Source of the DNA: Serendipita indica DSM 11827
Taxonomy: Eukaryota; Basidiomycota; Agaricomycetes; Sebacinales; Serendipitaceae
Assembly (NCBI GenBank): GCA_910890315.1
Contig: CAJVGD010000046.1
Coordinates: 186,001 to 250,000 of the forward strand
Reading direction: 5' to 3'
Length of the DNA: 64,000 bases
Numbering within the stretch: the stretch's first letter is position 1; the number at the start of each line of letters is the position of its first letter. A program made the position numbers and the translations under genes. Of this stretch, positions 1-10,398 are shown piece after piece. Under the pieces are notes generated by a model, which saw only the letters and a list, made by a program, of their open reading frames with translations, had not been told where the DNA came from and ran no database searches.

Positions 1-1441
1 CGAGTAATGTCTACTATGAGGATCTTTATCCTCTCATCAAGTTTCTCCCCGCTTATGCCCTTCCTGCTGGGTACGAAATCCAGTGGCCAGACCCCCGTAA
101 TCCCAAAGCACGAACTTCTTCCCAGATTCCTCGGGCATCAGCTCAGGTGAATCGGTCCTCCTTTCAGGTCCATCAAGATGGTCTGCCGCTACCCGCGACG
201 ACAAAACAACGGGGGCCAACTCTCAACGTTCAGCCACCTTCACTTGACGAGAAGCGAGGTATGAGTGAATCTACGGCACACGAGAATATCATCTACCTCG
301 CACCGTCGCGGGATCCTCCTCCATATCACATTTTCGACTTTTGGCCCATGTCGCTCTTCGTCCGCAGTTTGCAAAAAGGTGGCAAGGAGCTCAAGGGCAG
401 GAAGGCTCTCAGAGATCGGGCAAAAAATCCCTCCAATTCGGACAACGTCGCTCTTGAAATCTCGCTCTACCTCAGTAGCTATGTTGCCTCTCTCCAACAG
501 CGCGGTCTCGACGGCCTAACTGCTGGGACTTTGATGGGTGCATTGGGACAGTTAGTGGATGCTCTGACAGGGCTAGAGAGTGTTGTCCACACCGGTTCCA
601 TGGGCTGTGAGTGATTATCTTACTCGCGGATTTCGTCTAATCAGGAACAGTATAACGTTCACATTTGGTTCGTCGCGCTGATCTGGCTTTTGCTTCTGGT
701 AAGTGTACCAAATGCCACCCTGGTTTCCAACTAAAACATTTGAAGCCTTTCCAGATCTTGAAGCCACTTGGCTGGCTTACAATCCCGGGGGTATGTCCAT
801 AACCATTGAATAAACTCATTACTCATCTACCCACAAGGTGGCGCTTGCGTCCTTTGTATATTGTGGTCTGATGAAATGCGCCGAAGAGATTGAGGATCCT
901 TTCGGATACGACTACAACGATCTCAACTTGGATCACTTCACGCACAACATCATTCGCAAGGAGCTCGCCTCGCTCACGGCCCTCCCCATGCCCGATCCGA
1001 CCAAATGGGCGTTTTCGCCGGAGAATGATGCCGTGTTCGACGTCGACGGCAATGCGATCTACCTCGACCCAGATTCACTCGCTCCACCGAGTGTGTGGGT
1101 CAAGCGTGGCGAGACAGAGATCCGAGCAGCTCTGAAGTGCAGGAAACGACGCGCCTGTTACTCCGATTCCTATTCCAGCTAAGACACTGTCTCCACCATT
1201 GGAGAGAATGGCATCGCCAGCGACCATACGAAGCAGCATCGACGGTTCCTCGACGCAAGGTGCAATAGGTGCCGGCGTCCTCCAACCAGGCGGATCGCTC
1301 AGTGCACACAAGTCGTCTTTTGGTAGTCCTGACGGTGCTGGACTGGTTGCTGGGGCTGCAGTTGCTGCTGCTGGGATCAATGCCGAAGTCGTTCCTTTCG
1401 ACTTTACCAACTCTCCATCTCCCCCGCCCACAGGGGTGTAA
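1..1441 (+). CDS. Bestrophin-family anion channel, 5' end cut off, two apparent frameshifts
   Basis: C-terminal part of a bestrophin/UPF0187-type protein; the family forms membrane anion channels. The start lies left of the window. Visible exons are about 3-606, 651-698, 746-790 and 838-1441. Conserved blocks include YLSSYVASLQQRGLDGL, VHIWFVALIWLLLL and FGYDYNDLNLD, all aligning with the paralogue at 2710-4686. Two breaks appear. Near 575 the paralogue-like sequence GLERVLSTPVPWA is recovered only if a GA dinucleotide has been lost, and near 1133 one extra base moves the C-terminal tail (SPATIRSSIDG... to 1441) out of frame. Introns 607-650, 699-745 and 791-837 have clean borders. Both breaks are small repeat or run indels like those in several other genes here, so this may be sequencing error rather than decay. 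Family assignment rests on motifs and the paralogue. Confidence 0.75.
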
Positions 1442-1591
1442 CAGGCCTCTTGTATTTATGAGGCGAGGGCGATCCACCTTACTCATACAGACTTTCTCGG
1501 ACTAGATTGATAGAAATGTAGCTACCATCTTTTTGAATCACACCACTGGCCGTTTTTACGCTTTCAATGTAGGTGGACAAGTAATGGATTG

Positions 1592-2524
1592 TCACCAGTC
1601 TTGGGTGAGAGCTCCTGGAATAGTGTTTCCCTGTGGTCGTGGTGTTCGAGGCTCGGAGCGGAGATTGAACGGTCGAGGTAATTCGTCCCGTGAGTCTTCT
1701 CCTAGCAGCCTTTCATTCTCCTCACCCTCCTCATCTTGTGATCGAAGATTGGTTGCTTGATGTGATGTATCCTGTGGGGACGACAAGAAGAGGCTACGAG
1801 GGTCCCAGCAAATTGCTGCGAATTGAGAGAGAGACATGTCCAAGACGAGGTTATCTCTGCGACTACGTATGGCCGCTTTTTGAGATCGTTCGCGTCGCCG
1901 GGGATCCAAATCTTCTATAAACAAGTATTAGTCAGATGCAGGCGTAGTAATCAAAATAACTTGCCTATAGTCTTCATAAGTATCATTAGATGCCAATACA
2001 GTATGGTAAAGGCGAGCAGTTCGATAAATGTAATGGTTACATCGAGGAATAAGATAATTGAAAGCGCCGGAGGTTGAGCTATGCGGCATGATGAATCCAG
2101 ATATCAAATAGATCGATAAAACGAACCATGGCCGATGAAATCGAGGATAATGCTGGATGCTGGGCGAGGCGACGTGTGTATCCAGAGCGCAATCCCGAAA
2201 ACGCTGAGCGGAATGAAGGTCCATCGTAGCTTACTGTCAATTAAGATGTCGGGGAGGATTAGCTCGTATACGACGAACACGCCGAGGAGAGTGACGCTTA
2301 CTGCCGAACAACCTCCTTCTGTAACGTGAGCCAACTCCACTGGACTATCCACCGCAGCGCAAAGAGAGAAAAAGACGGGTAGAGAAGATAGGAGAGCGCG
2401 TATAAGTTAAGCAGCAGCGAAGTCAGCTGGATCGTGTCGTCGAAACGCGGTCAGCAAGCATACAAAGTATAGTTCATGACCGTACAGATTTCAGGACATG
2501 CTCCCGCTGCGCGGAATATCTCAT
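1592..2524 (-). CDS. DUF1746-type multi-pass membrane protein
   Basis: Predicted 235-residue protein from five exons: 2524-2486, 2426-2302, 2233-2127, 2078-1965 and 1914-1592 (708 bases in total). The N-terminus reads MRYSAQREHVLKS, followed by a hydrophobic run with LYALSYLLYPSFSLFALRWI. Two further membrane stretches follow (TFIPLSVFGIALWIH and LLAFTILYWHLMI), then a basic patch (DPRRRERSQ) and an acidic tail (DEEGEENERLLGED). The opening pattern (HxxxSLxxLLYxLxxLYxxxxxLFxLRxxxQ) resembles Pfam DUF1746, a fungal domain that I recall from an ER/Golgi Dsc E3 ligase subunit in fission yeast; that link is from memory. The last intron (1915-1964) has a GC donor. The gene sits between two convergent bestrophin genes, with its stop 150 bp beyond the stop of the left one. 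No single frame covers it, so the model depends on the splice sites. Confidence 0.55.
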
Positions 2525-2709
2525 CGGCTCTTGCCACTTTGAAGCAGCCGGAGTTGGCGGCAGCAAGATGATTTTGTTTGGCCAGGGCACACGAGAAGGA
2601 GCAAAGGGCGTATTAAAGCTAACAAATACAGGTGATCGAGCATGTACGGATCACTACAGGATACAAGGTTGAAGCACTTGTTCTCATGAACGGCGAGGCC
2701 AAGAGGAAG

Positions 2710-4686
2710 CTAGCTAGAGGATGACCCCGGAGTTGCAAAGGCGTGGATATCGTTTGTGGATACCTCTGTTGCAGGCGACATTTGCATTCCTGCCAGCGCA
2801 CCGACGGCTCCAGTGAGGACAGCTCTGGGTGGCACACTGGTTATTGTCGTAGCGACGGGTGGTGGTGGTGAATGATGATCAATCTCGTCAGAGTTTGTCC
2901 TAAGGGCAGCTCGAATGTCGGCTTCCCCACGTTTGACCCATTCTTCTGAAGCTGCGATGCCTTTGTCGTTCCCGGTGCTTGGCATATAAATGGCATTCCC
3001 TTCGTGGTCAAATACGGCGTCGTTGTCGACAGAGAATGCCCACTGCATAGGATCTGGCATGGGGACACTTGTGAGTGCATGTAGTTCCTTTCGCACAATG
3101 TTATGCGTAAAGAGATCCAGGTTGAGGTCGTTGTAGTCGTATCCAAAGGGATTTTCAAGCTCTTCCGAGCACTTGAGTAGCCCACAGTACACAAATGAGG
3201 CCAAGGCAACCTGAGATGCTGTGAGTAAAAGGAAAGAGAGTCATGTTCGAGGCCTACTCCCGGAACTGTCAACCAACCCAACGGCTTGAGAACTTGGAAC
3301 GGTAAAGCGAAAAGCCACACCAGTGACACAAACCAGATGTGGACGGTGAAGCTGAATGGGATCGGCGAGTGCAAAATGCGTTCGAGTCCTGTAAGGGCTT
3401 CTACCATCTGGCCAAGAGCGGGAGCCATCTGTCCTGTAGCAAAGCCATCCACACCACGACGCTGCACGGAGGCTATGTAAGAGCTGAGGTAGAGGGTAAT
3501 CTCCAGAGGTAGCGAGCCACTTTGACTGTGACGAGCTAGATCACGGAGAGCCGCACGTCCTTTGAGGGTCTTGCCGTTCATCTGCATGCTGCGAACAAAG
3601 ATTGACATGGGCCAAAAGTCGAAGATGTGATAAGGGGGTGGATTACGAGCAGGTGCGAGATAGACGACGCCATTTCCCGCAGGCCCAGGCGCATTTGTCT
3701 CATTGGTTGTCGAAGATGCTCTTTTATGAATACTGGAAGATGTAACCGGCGGAGGAATGGTGCCACCCGCCCATTCTGCTGCTCGTTGGATCTTTGTTTC
3801 TTTGCGAGCGCGACGCCGCTCCCACTTGCAGGGCAGGTGCTCGACCGCTACACCATCTGGCAGTGCATAAGCAGGAAGGAACTTTATTAGGTGGTATAGA
3901 TCGACATAGTAGCTTCCGGACTCTCCCCGAAGGTAGTGCTTGAGGGCGACGCTGGCAGACTTTAGGCTGATGCCGTGTGGCGAATGACAAGTACTTACGC
4001 ATAAGCCTCGAGGAGGTTAAGTACCGTCTTTTTCTCGACCAACATGCGTGCTCGAAATTCCTCGACCGTCTTTGCTGGTCCAAGAGTCATGGCTCCGCGC
4101 GCTTCGTCTGGCCTGATTCAGACCCTCGTTATACATGCAAAACTCTGCTTACCTGGAACATAAAACCAGACTGCAATAGAAAACATTCGGATATTGTAGA
4201 TTATTTGACTCCAATACTTCCTTCCCTGTGCGAGGTGAGCATGATTTCAAATCAGTCTCGGATGACAAGCCTCATTATATCTCTCAAATGCAGAGCTACT
4301 TCGGTAGCCTATGACAAAGCCGAGGACAGTTCCTAGTACGTTCTGGGGGGAGCTGGTTAGCGGACACATCAGGAAGATGACCAACTACTTGCCATGAGTG
4401 TGCTCTCGATAGCCAACTTCTTATATCCATGGTGTTGCAGATAGGTGACGATGAATGCCTCAATGGTGAAGAAGAGGATGAGGTGCCAGCAACGAAAGAC
4501 GGCTGTCGCTAGTATGGCCTTGAAAATTGTCTTAAAGTAGCCTCCTGGATGTGAGAGGACATTTCCCGAGACGTCCTGGACCTGGGTAGGGCCGCTATGG
4601 TAGTAGAACTCTGTCTCTCGGCGTGCGGATCGTCGAGGACTGCTGGGGGCACTTCCTGCGTTATAATGGAGAGAGGGCACAGACAT
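2710..4686 (-). CDS. Bestrophin-family anion channel (intact paralogue)
   Basis: Six exons (4686-4393, 4342-4271, 4225-4153, 4107-3999, 3951-3258, 3210-2710) give 580 residues. Bestrophins form pentameric anion channels in cell membranes. Visible family features are an N-terminal membrane segment (FRCWHLILFFTIEAFIVTYL), the block VLGFVIGYRSSSAFERYNEG, then GRKYWSQIIYNIRMFSIAVW, EAYAVALKHYLRGESG, HIFDFWPMSIFVRSMQ and the conserved FGYDYNDLNLDLFTHNI. The C-terminal tail after about residue 500 is Pro/Ser-rich and not conserved. Start chosen at MSVPSLHYNAG; upstream codons in the same frame do not look like family sequence. Two introns, 4343-4392 and 4226-4270, use GC donors. It is a close paralogue of the partial gene at 1-1441, in opposite orientation, and has no frameshift. 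Confidence 0.88.
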
Positions 4687-4944
4687 GGTGAAAGAACCGT
4701 TGGAGCATCTTGGGCAAACTCGTGTATTATATGTGCCGTATCGGTCCAAAGGATAGCAGCTGACAGCCGTTATTCGGGTTTGACTTAGGGGTTCCAATGA
4801 GCGCTAGCCAGAAGAATGAAATGGAATCAGGGCAAAAGGTACAGTTGCACTGACTATTCTTGTCCGCCCGACAATCAAGAACCGCACACCATTCGGAAAT
4901 CCAACTTTCCGGTGGCTGGCAATCAACAAAACCATTCAGATTCA

Positions 4945-5641
4945 TCAGTCTTCATCATGAATCGTTACGTTTGCTTTCACTGTCGAAGCCGCCGGTGCGC
5001 TGGTTGGAGCCATTTCCTCGTCTTCGTCCTCGCTCGGAGCCTTTGCGACAGAAATAACCTCTGGTGCCACCAATCGCTTCTTTTTGAACGGAACATCCGG
5101 ACCCGGTCGTCCATCGTCACTCTCAGAGTCGCCACCGCCTGCTTGCTCTTTCCGCTCCGGTACATCGCCTTTTGGCTTTCCTTTGCCCTTTTGACGTGCC
5201 GCTTCTTTCCGTTTTTGACGCTTCGCACGGTTTTTGGCCGTTTTGGCTTCAGCCTCCTCTTCTCGCTCTCTCTTCCGCCTTTCGGTCACAGCTTCCATCT
5301 CTTCCTTTATAGCTTTCAGTATTCGAGAACGTTGAAAGATACTGTTTTGATCTCACCTTGGCCTTTTCATCTTCCATAAGCTTTATACGCTCATACTCGC
5401 GTCGTCTGCTTGCTTTGTAGACATGAAATTCACCACTTCCGGCTCCAGCGCTACTTCCTTGAACATTTTTGACCATATCTTTTGGAGGACGGATCGTCTT
5501 CTCCTTTGGGGGCTCCGGCAACACGACTGGCTTGTCTGGATTCTTTAGGAGTCGCTCCAACTGTGCCCGGTTAAAGTCAACACCCGTCTTGGGATACTTT
5601 CTGGGTTCTTTCTTCTCTTCGGACGCGTCCTTGTCAGCCAT
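4945..5641 (-). CDS. PRKRIP1-like protein (DUF1168), probable spliceosome component
   Basis: Two exons (5641-5357 and 5304-4945) encode 214 residues. The PRKRIP1/DUF1168 family is known in animals as a PKR-interacting protein and as a component of the catalytic spliceosome, where it bridges factors with a long helix. The sequence shows the family core: a basic N-terminus, PDKPVVLPEPPKE, then GEFHVYKASRRREYERIKLM followed by a long charged helix (EEMEAVTERRKRER... KNRAKRQKRK). The tail is acidic with runs such as SEDEDEE. Start chosen at MADKDASEEKKE (5641); the 15 upstream codons open with a non-ATG codon. It lies tail-side of the uS2 gene on the same strand, 205 bp downstream. Fungal function is inferred from the family. 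Confidence 0.85.
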
Positions 5642-5846
5642 GCTGGTCGCGACACCGAATGTGGAGAAGGGCAAGGCGTCGGCCAACTTGACACACGTCT
5701 CAAATCGTAACCAATATCATCTTAGCACTTGGTAAGAGGTGGATTTAGAAGTGTAAGCTGCGTTGGGCATAGCGATCTTACAAATTTTAGGTGCGAGTGA
5801 GCCGAGGGACGGAGATGGCAAAACAACAAGCACTAAGGAGAGTAAT

Positions 5847-6748
5847 CTACCATCCTCCACCTGCATTCGCAGCATCCCAACCCGAGCCAGCAGGTTCCGC
5901 AGCCCAGTCGGTCCCCTGAGCAGGTTCCGCCGCCCAGTCAATGTTCGCGGCAGCAGCGACGGTTGCGCCGGTAGCAGGGTCCCATTCAGCAGTGACCGCA
6001 GCAGTCTCAGCACCACCTTCAATGGCACCAGGTACCTTTTCTTCCGTCTTCTCAACCTCCTCGGGATCACGGTAGAAGAACATGTCAACCATGACGTTCC
6101 AGCCACCGGGTGTTCGTGGGATCGTTCCACGCAAACGGAGAACTTCACGAGCGAGTAGCCACCAAATAAGACCAATCGAGTTTCGGGCCTTGTTGTTTGC
6201 AGGGATGGCGACGTCGACGAAGCGCAATGGCGCATCGGTATCGCAAATAGCAATGACTGGGATGTTGACGTAGGCAGCTTCACGGATAGCCTGGTGGTCG
6301 ACTCGCGGGTCGGTGACAATGATCAAGCGTGGCTCCTTGAAGGAGCGGGTGATGTAGTTGGTAAAGGAACCGGGGGTGAAACGACCAGCAATGGCCTGTG
6401 CACCAGTATGTTGGGCAAACTTGAGGACAGCACGCTGACCATACGGGCGAGCAGAGATCGCCACAATATCATTGGGGTTTTGGATGGCGGCAATGACACG
6501 GGCAGCGAAGACAATCTTCTCCCAAATCTTTCCGACGTTCAAGATGTGAATTCCTGTATTGATGAAGAAACTTTGTCAGTGACCTTTGCATTTTGAGGTA
6601 AGAGTAGCCCACCGTCTGGTCTTCGCTTGTAGACATAAGGTGTCATTCCTACATCGCAATTCTTTGTTCCAATATGCGACTGGGCAGACAACAAGAGGGT
6701 GATGTCCTCGTCGGTCGCACTCAGCGCAGCGGGTAGCTTCGACGACAT
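5847..6748 (-). CDS. RPS0: 40S ribosomal protein uS2 (S0/SA)
   Basis: Two exons (6748-6613 and 6553-5847) encode 280 residues, between yeast Rps0 (about 252) and human RPSA (295). The protein is part of the small ribosomal subunit and is needed for 40S maturation. Diagnostic blocks are [20 protein letters not shown] near the start, then [60 protein letters not shown] and [15 protein letters not shown]. The C-terminal tail carries a repeated acidic-tryptophan element (DWAAEPA twice, ending GGGW), as in animal laminin-receptor versions. Start at [15 protein letters not shown] agrees with the family. A single 59-bp intron splits the codon for G in RPDGIHILN. Identification is secure. Confidence 0.97.
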
Positions 6749-7991
6749 CTTGAAGAACTTTGGATCTGCATTGACATAAATTAGCGGCAAATTCCTGTTT
6801 CTCCACGTCTCAAAGAGGTGACAGACCGTCGGCGAGCGTTCAAAAACACAAAAACCGGCGTAAGGTTGGTAGTCGACCTTGTTTGGTCCAAATAAGACTT
6901 GGTCCTGAGCACAACATCTGCCAATTCGAGCACATAAAAGATATGGAAAGTACACTTGAAACATTGGAATGCGACGTTGAAAGGCTGTCATCTGCTGTCC
7001 TGGTAGCAAGCGTACGGGTGAAACCACCCATTGGCCTAGATCCTTCGTTTCTGCTTTTTTGTTCAGGCTGTACCTCATTCAGGACCTGTGAAAGGCTCCA
7101 TTGCATGTGCGTTTGCCAGAGGACGGTACAGCATCCGCACGGCTCAGTCCTGCAACCGACAAGTCGGTGGGAACATAGGAGAACCTCCAAGTCGTTCTCA
7201 GGCATTGCATTACAGGCTCACCAGATCTCGCTCGCGAGAGGATGGCCGGGTTGCTCATGACCTCCTCTATCAGAGTTTCACTTCATCATCATCAGAAATA
7301 AGCAATTCTTGAGAACAAGGCACAAGGTTTGTTCTGTCATCGACGTTCCCACTAGATGTCCTTCCGCAGCCGTTCCCCTCGGAACCTAAATTGTCAATCT
7401 CAAGATTTGTACAAAGATTCGAGATAGCCGTCGCCACTAGCTCAGGTCTTGCGCAGGAGCTTGCAATGGACTGCTGCGGGAAAGTCGAGGTGTTTCTCTA
7501 TTCCCTGTATCCTTGGCAAGGACAGGCACTTTCGATCTACAGAATTTATGATCCGAGTGCCGGTGAGCCACGCTTCACGACGAGGCGATCCCTCCGTCTT
7601 CGCGCTTCATGTTCACGGCAAAAAAATCCAGCAACTTTGTAGATGCTGGCGCAATACTGGGGTTCTTTTCTCAATAATTATATGGCAATCAAATGCGAGC
7701 GCGATGGGGATCCGCGATCGCTTCTTGCGTTGTTCTAGAGCCTTATGGCGTCGATTCGTAACCAACCTCCCTTTCAAACTCATATCTGGAACGCCGGAAA
7801 ATGGATGGTTCGTCGACCTCCGTTTGTACCCTCTTCTCACCCATTTCGTTACCCGCCGACTGCGCAGGCATTTTCAGCTGCCTCCAGCTTGAAACATTCA
7901 GCTATTTTGCTATAAATAGGCCTCTGTCAGAGCTGGGAAATGCCCATTCCTCAGGCAGTCCGCCGCGTCGCTCTTTCCTCCAACACTCGTT
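6749..7991. other. Intergenic region between RPS0 and the laccase gene
   Basis: About 1.24 kb between divergently transcribed genes. Open frames here (for example 6883-7260 plus and 7449-7892 plus) show no recognisable domain, no convincing splice structure and many arginine/serine/cysteine codons typical of chance frames. I see no gene. The right end holds the laccase promoter, including a TATA box at 7911. Confidence 0.6.
7911..7918 (+). promoter_or_regulatory. TATA box of the laccase gene
   Basis: The octamer TATAAATA lies 81 bp upstream of the laccase start codon at 7992, a usual distance for a fungal TATA promoter with a short 5' leader. Position and match are seen directly; function is inferred. 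Confidence 0.6.
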
Positions 7992-10203
7992 ATGTTTCCG
8001 TCACTCCTTTTAACTCTCCTATCATCGGCTCTTACAATCAATGCCGCGACTCTTGACTACGTCTTTAACCTTGCCAATACTCAGCTTGCACCTGATGGGT
8101 ACAGCCGAGCATCCGTCGCCGTCAACGGTGTCTTCCCGGGCCCATTGATCACGGCAAACAAGGGAGACACTCTTAATGTTCAAATTCTCTTGCTTTCCCT
8201 GGGCGTTTGCTAATTGTTTCAAGGTTCTCGTGAACAACGGCCTGACGGATTCTTCAATGCGAAAGTCCACCTCGATACACTGGCATGGCTTGGTAAGAGG
8301 CTCACACAAAGATTAATCATTACTGACAGTCTTCTAGTTTCAGCATCGCAATGCACAAAACGACGGCCCTTCGTTTGTCACCCAATGCCCCATCTCCCCC
8401 GAACACAGCTACACCTATTCTATGTACCTTAACCAAACCGGAACTTACTGGTATCACTCGTGCGTTTTCTTGTTATTTAACGATCAGAGGCTTAGACACA
8501 CCCCCAGCCACCTTTCCAGCCAATATATTGACGGTCTTCGTGGACCAATCGTACGTATTCGATGCTCTGCAATAGTAATAACTAACATTTGGGATAGGTA
8601 ATAAGTATGTACAAGATTGCACGATTGAGTGATTAGAGCTGACCGGTGTTTTCTACTTTGAACAGAGGGTAATCATAATTCTTGATGTTTCTTATAAATG
8701 TTCACACCAAAACCAGACCCCGAGGATCCCCATCTATCTCTTTACGATGTAAGCTGCTCCGAGCAGTAGAGATTTTGAACTCACGCACACTAGGTCGACG
8801 ATGAATCGACAGTCATATTCCTTGCCGACTGGTTCCACACAGCATCCTCTGACCTACTCGCTGCGTACACACTCTCGACCAACACTGCAAGTGTCGAGCA
8901 ACTGCCTCAATCCGGCACAATCAATGGAGGTAAGTGCTTATTCACTCTCCTAATATAGATGCTGATCAATAAATAGTCGGCAGGACGTCAACTGACACGC
9001 AGCCTGACCGACCCGTGTTCACAGTTACAAGTGGGCAACGATATCGCTTCCGCCTCATCAACGGCTCAGCCATTTCGCGCTTCAATTTTCAGATTGAGGG
9101 TCACACACTCACAGTTATTGAGGCCGATGGGGAGAATCATGTCCCTATTACTGTGGATAGGCTTGTCCTTCAGCCCGGCCAGCGATATTCTGTAGTGGTA
9201 AGTCTGGACGCTAAATTTTATGCAGCTTAACCTCTTCCCTTAGGTCACTGCTGATCAAGCAGTTGGTAATTACTGGATCAGAGCACCAATGGCCGCTCGA
9301 GTCGCCGGTACCGCACCAACAAACTGTGATTAAAAGTCCCATATTACGATTTTGTGCTTAATATCTAATAGGGGCTACTGACAGCGACAATGTCAACGCA
9401 ATTCTTCGCTATGTCGGCGCAGACGAGGTAGAACCCACCTCGACTCCGCCAGCGTTGAGCGGAACTGCCCTCGACGAAGCTAACCTTGTTCCTCTCACCG
9501 ATCCTGCTGCGCCTGGGACTGCCGTCGCTGGTGGTGCCGACAAAGTGTTCAACCTCACATTTGCTGCTTTCACTGATAGCACTGAGCACGGATGGACAGT
9601 CAATGGGGTCAAGTATGTACCACCGACTCTCCCGACACTGCTGCAAATCTTGTCGGGGGCTACAAGCAGCTCGGACTTTGCGACCAGCGAAAACACCTTG
9701 ATCATTGAGCATGGAGATGTCGTCGAAGTCAATATCTTTGGTGAGTCGTGCCTACTACTTAGTTGATGGTCATTGACAAGGATCGCAGGCGTGCCGAATC
9801 ATCCTTGGCATCTCCAGTACGCCAATGCGTGATTGAATAGACCAGGTCTGACATTTTTGTAGTGGACACACCTTTTCCGTTGTCAAGGGTGCGACCGGTA
9901 GCGTCAACTACGTAAATCCACCGCGCCGGGATGTCACTCCTTCGAGCGGGTCCTACATTACCATCAGATTCACTGCGGACAACCCAGGTCCATGGCTCAT
10001 GCACTGTCATATTGGTCTGTTTCAATGCTCTATAATCAATCTGCGCTAACTCGAGTCCAGACCTTCACTTTGACGCTGGCCTGGCAGTCGTTTTCGCAGA
10101 GGCACCTGAACAAGTGGCTGCCGGCGCAGATTCAGTGGATCCGGATGACTCTTGGAATGAGCTTTGCTCCATCTATGACAGCCTCCCTGACTCTGACAAG
10201 TAA
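7992..10203 (+). CDS. Secreted laccase (multicopper oxidase)
   Basis: Thirteen-exon model of 529 residues. Laccases oxidise phenols with reduction of O2 to water, outside the cell. A signal peptide ([18 protein letters not shown]) is followed by all four copper-binding segments: HWHG at about 81-84, YWYHSHLS near 124-130, HPWHLHGH at 427-434 and [12 protein letters not shown] at 479-490 with the type-1 cysteine at 480. The axial position ten residues after that cysteine is Leu490. Exons: 7992-8177, 8224-8292, 8338-8459, 8508-8550, 8598-8604, 8717-8748, 8794-8929, 8977-9197, 9244-9325, 9372-9740, 9789-9816, 9863-10014, 10061-10203. The fifth exon is only 7 bases and the intron after it (112 bp) is long for this gene, so this is the weakest part of the model. 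A Zn2Cys6 regulator starts 195 bp downstream on the same strand. Confidence 0.95.
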
Positions 10204-10398
10204 TTCTTGGGACTATAATGGACTTTAATTTGTTTTTTATCCGACCAACTCTTGTCAATCCTTAATCCTACCATTCCGTAGTCAATTCTACATACTTTTG
10301 ATTATTTGTGGAATTCGTCCAACGCTGCTGGACCCGTCGACATCCAAGGTTTAGTCTAAGGAGGCGTTTTCTGCTCTGTTACACTTTACACATCCTAA

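Noticed and set aside
1-1441. Calling the left bestrophin a true pseudogene
   Set aside because: Its two breaks are small run or repeat indels like those in clearly essential genes here, splice sites are intact and no internal stop occurs within the correct frames, so error is at least as likely.
6883-7892. Plus-strand frames upstream of the laccase
   Set aside because: No conserved motif, Arg/Ser/Cys-heavy composition, and no intron borders that link them into a protein.
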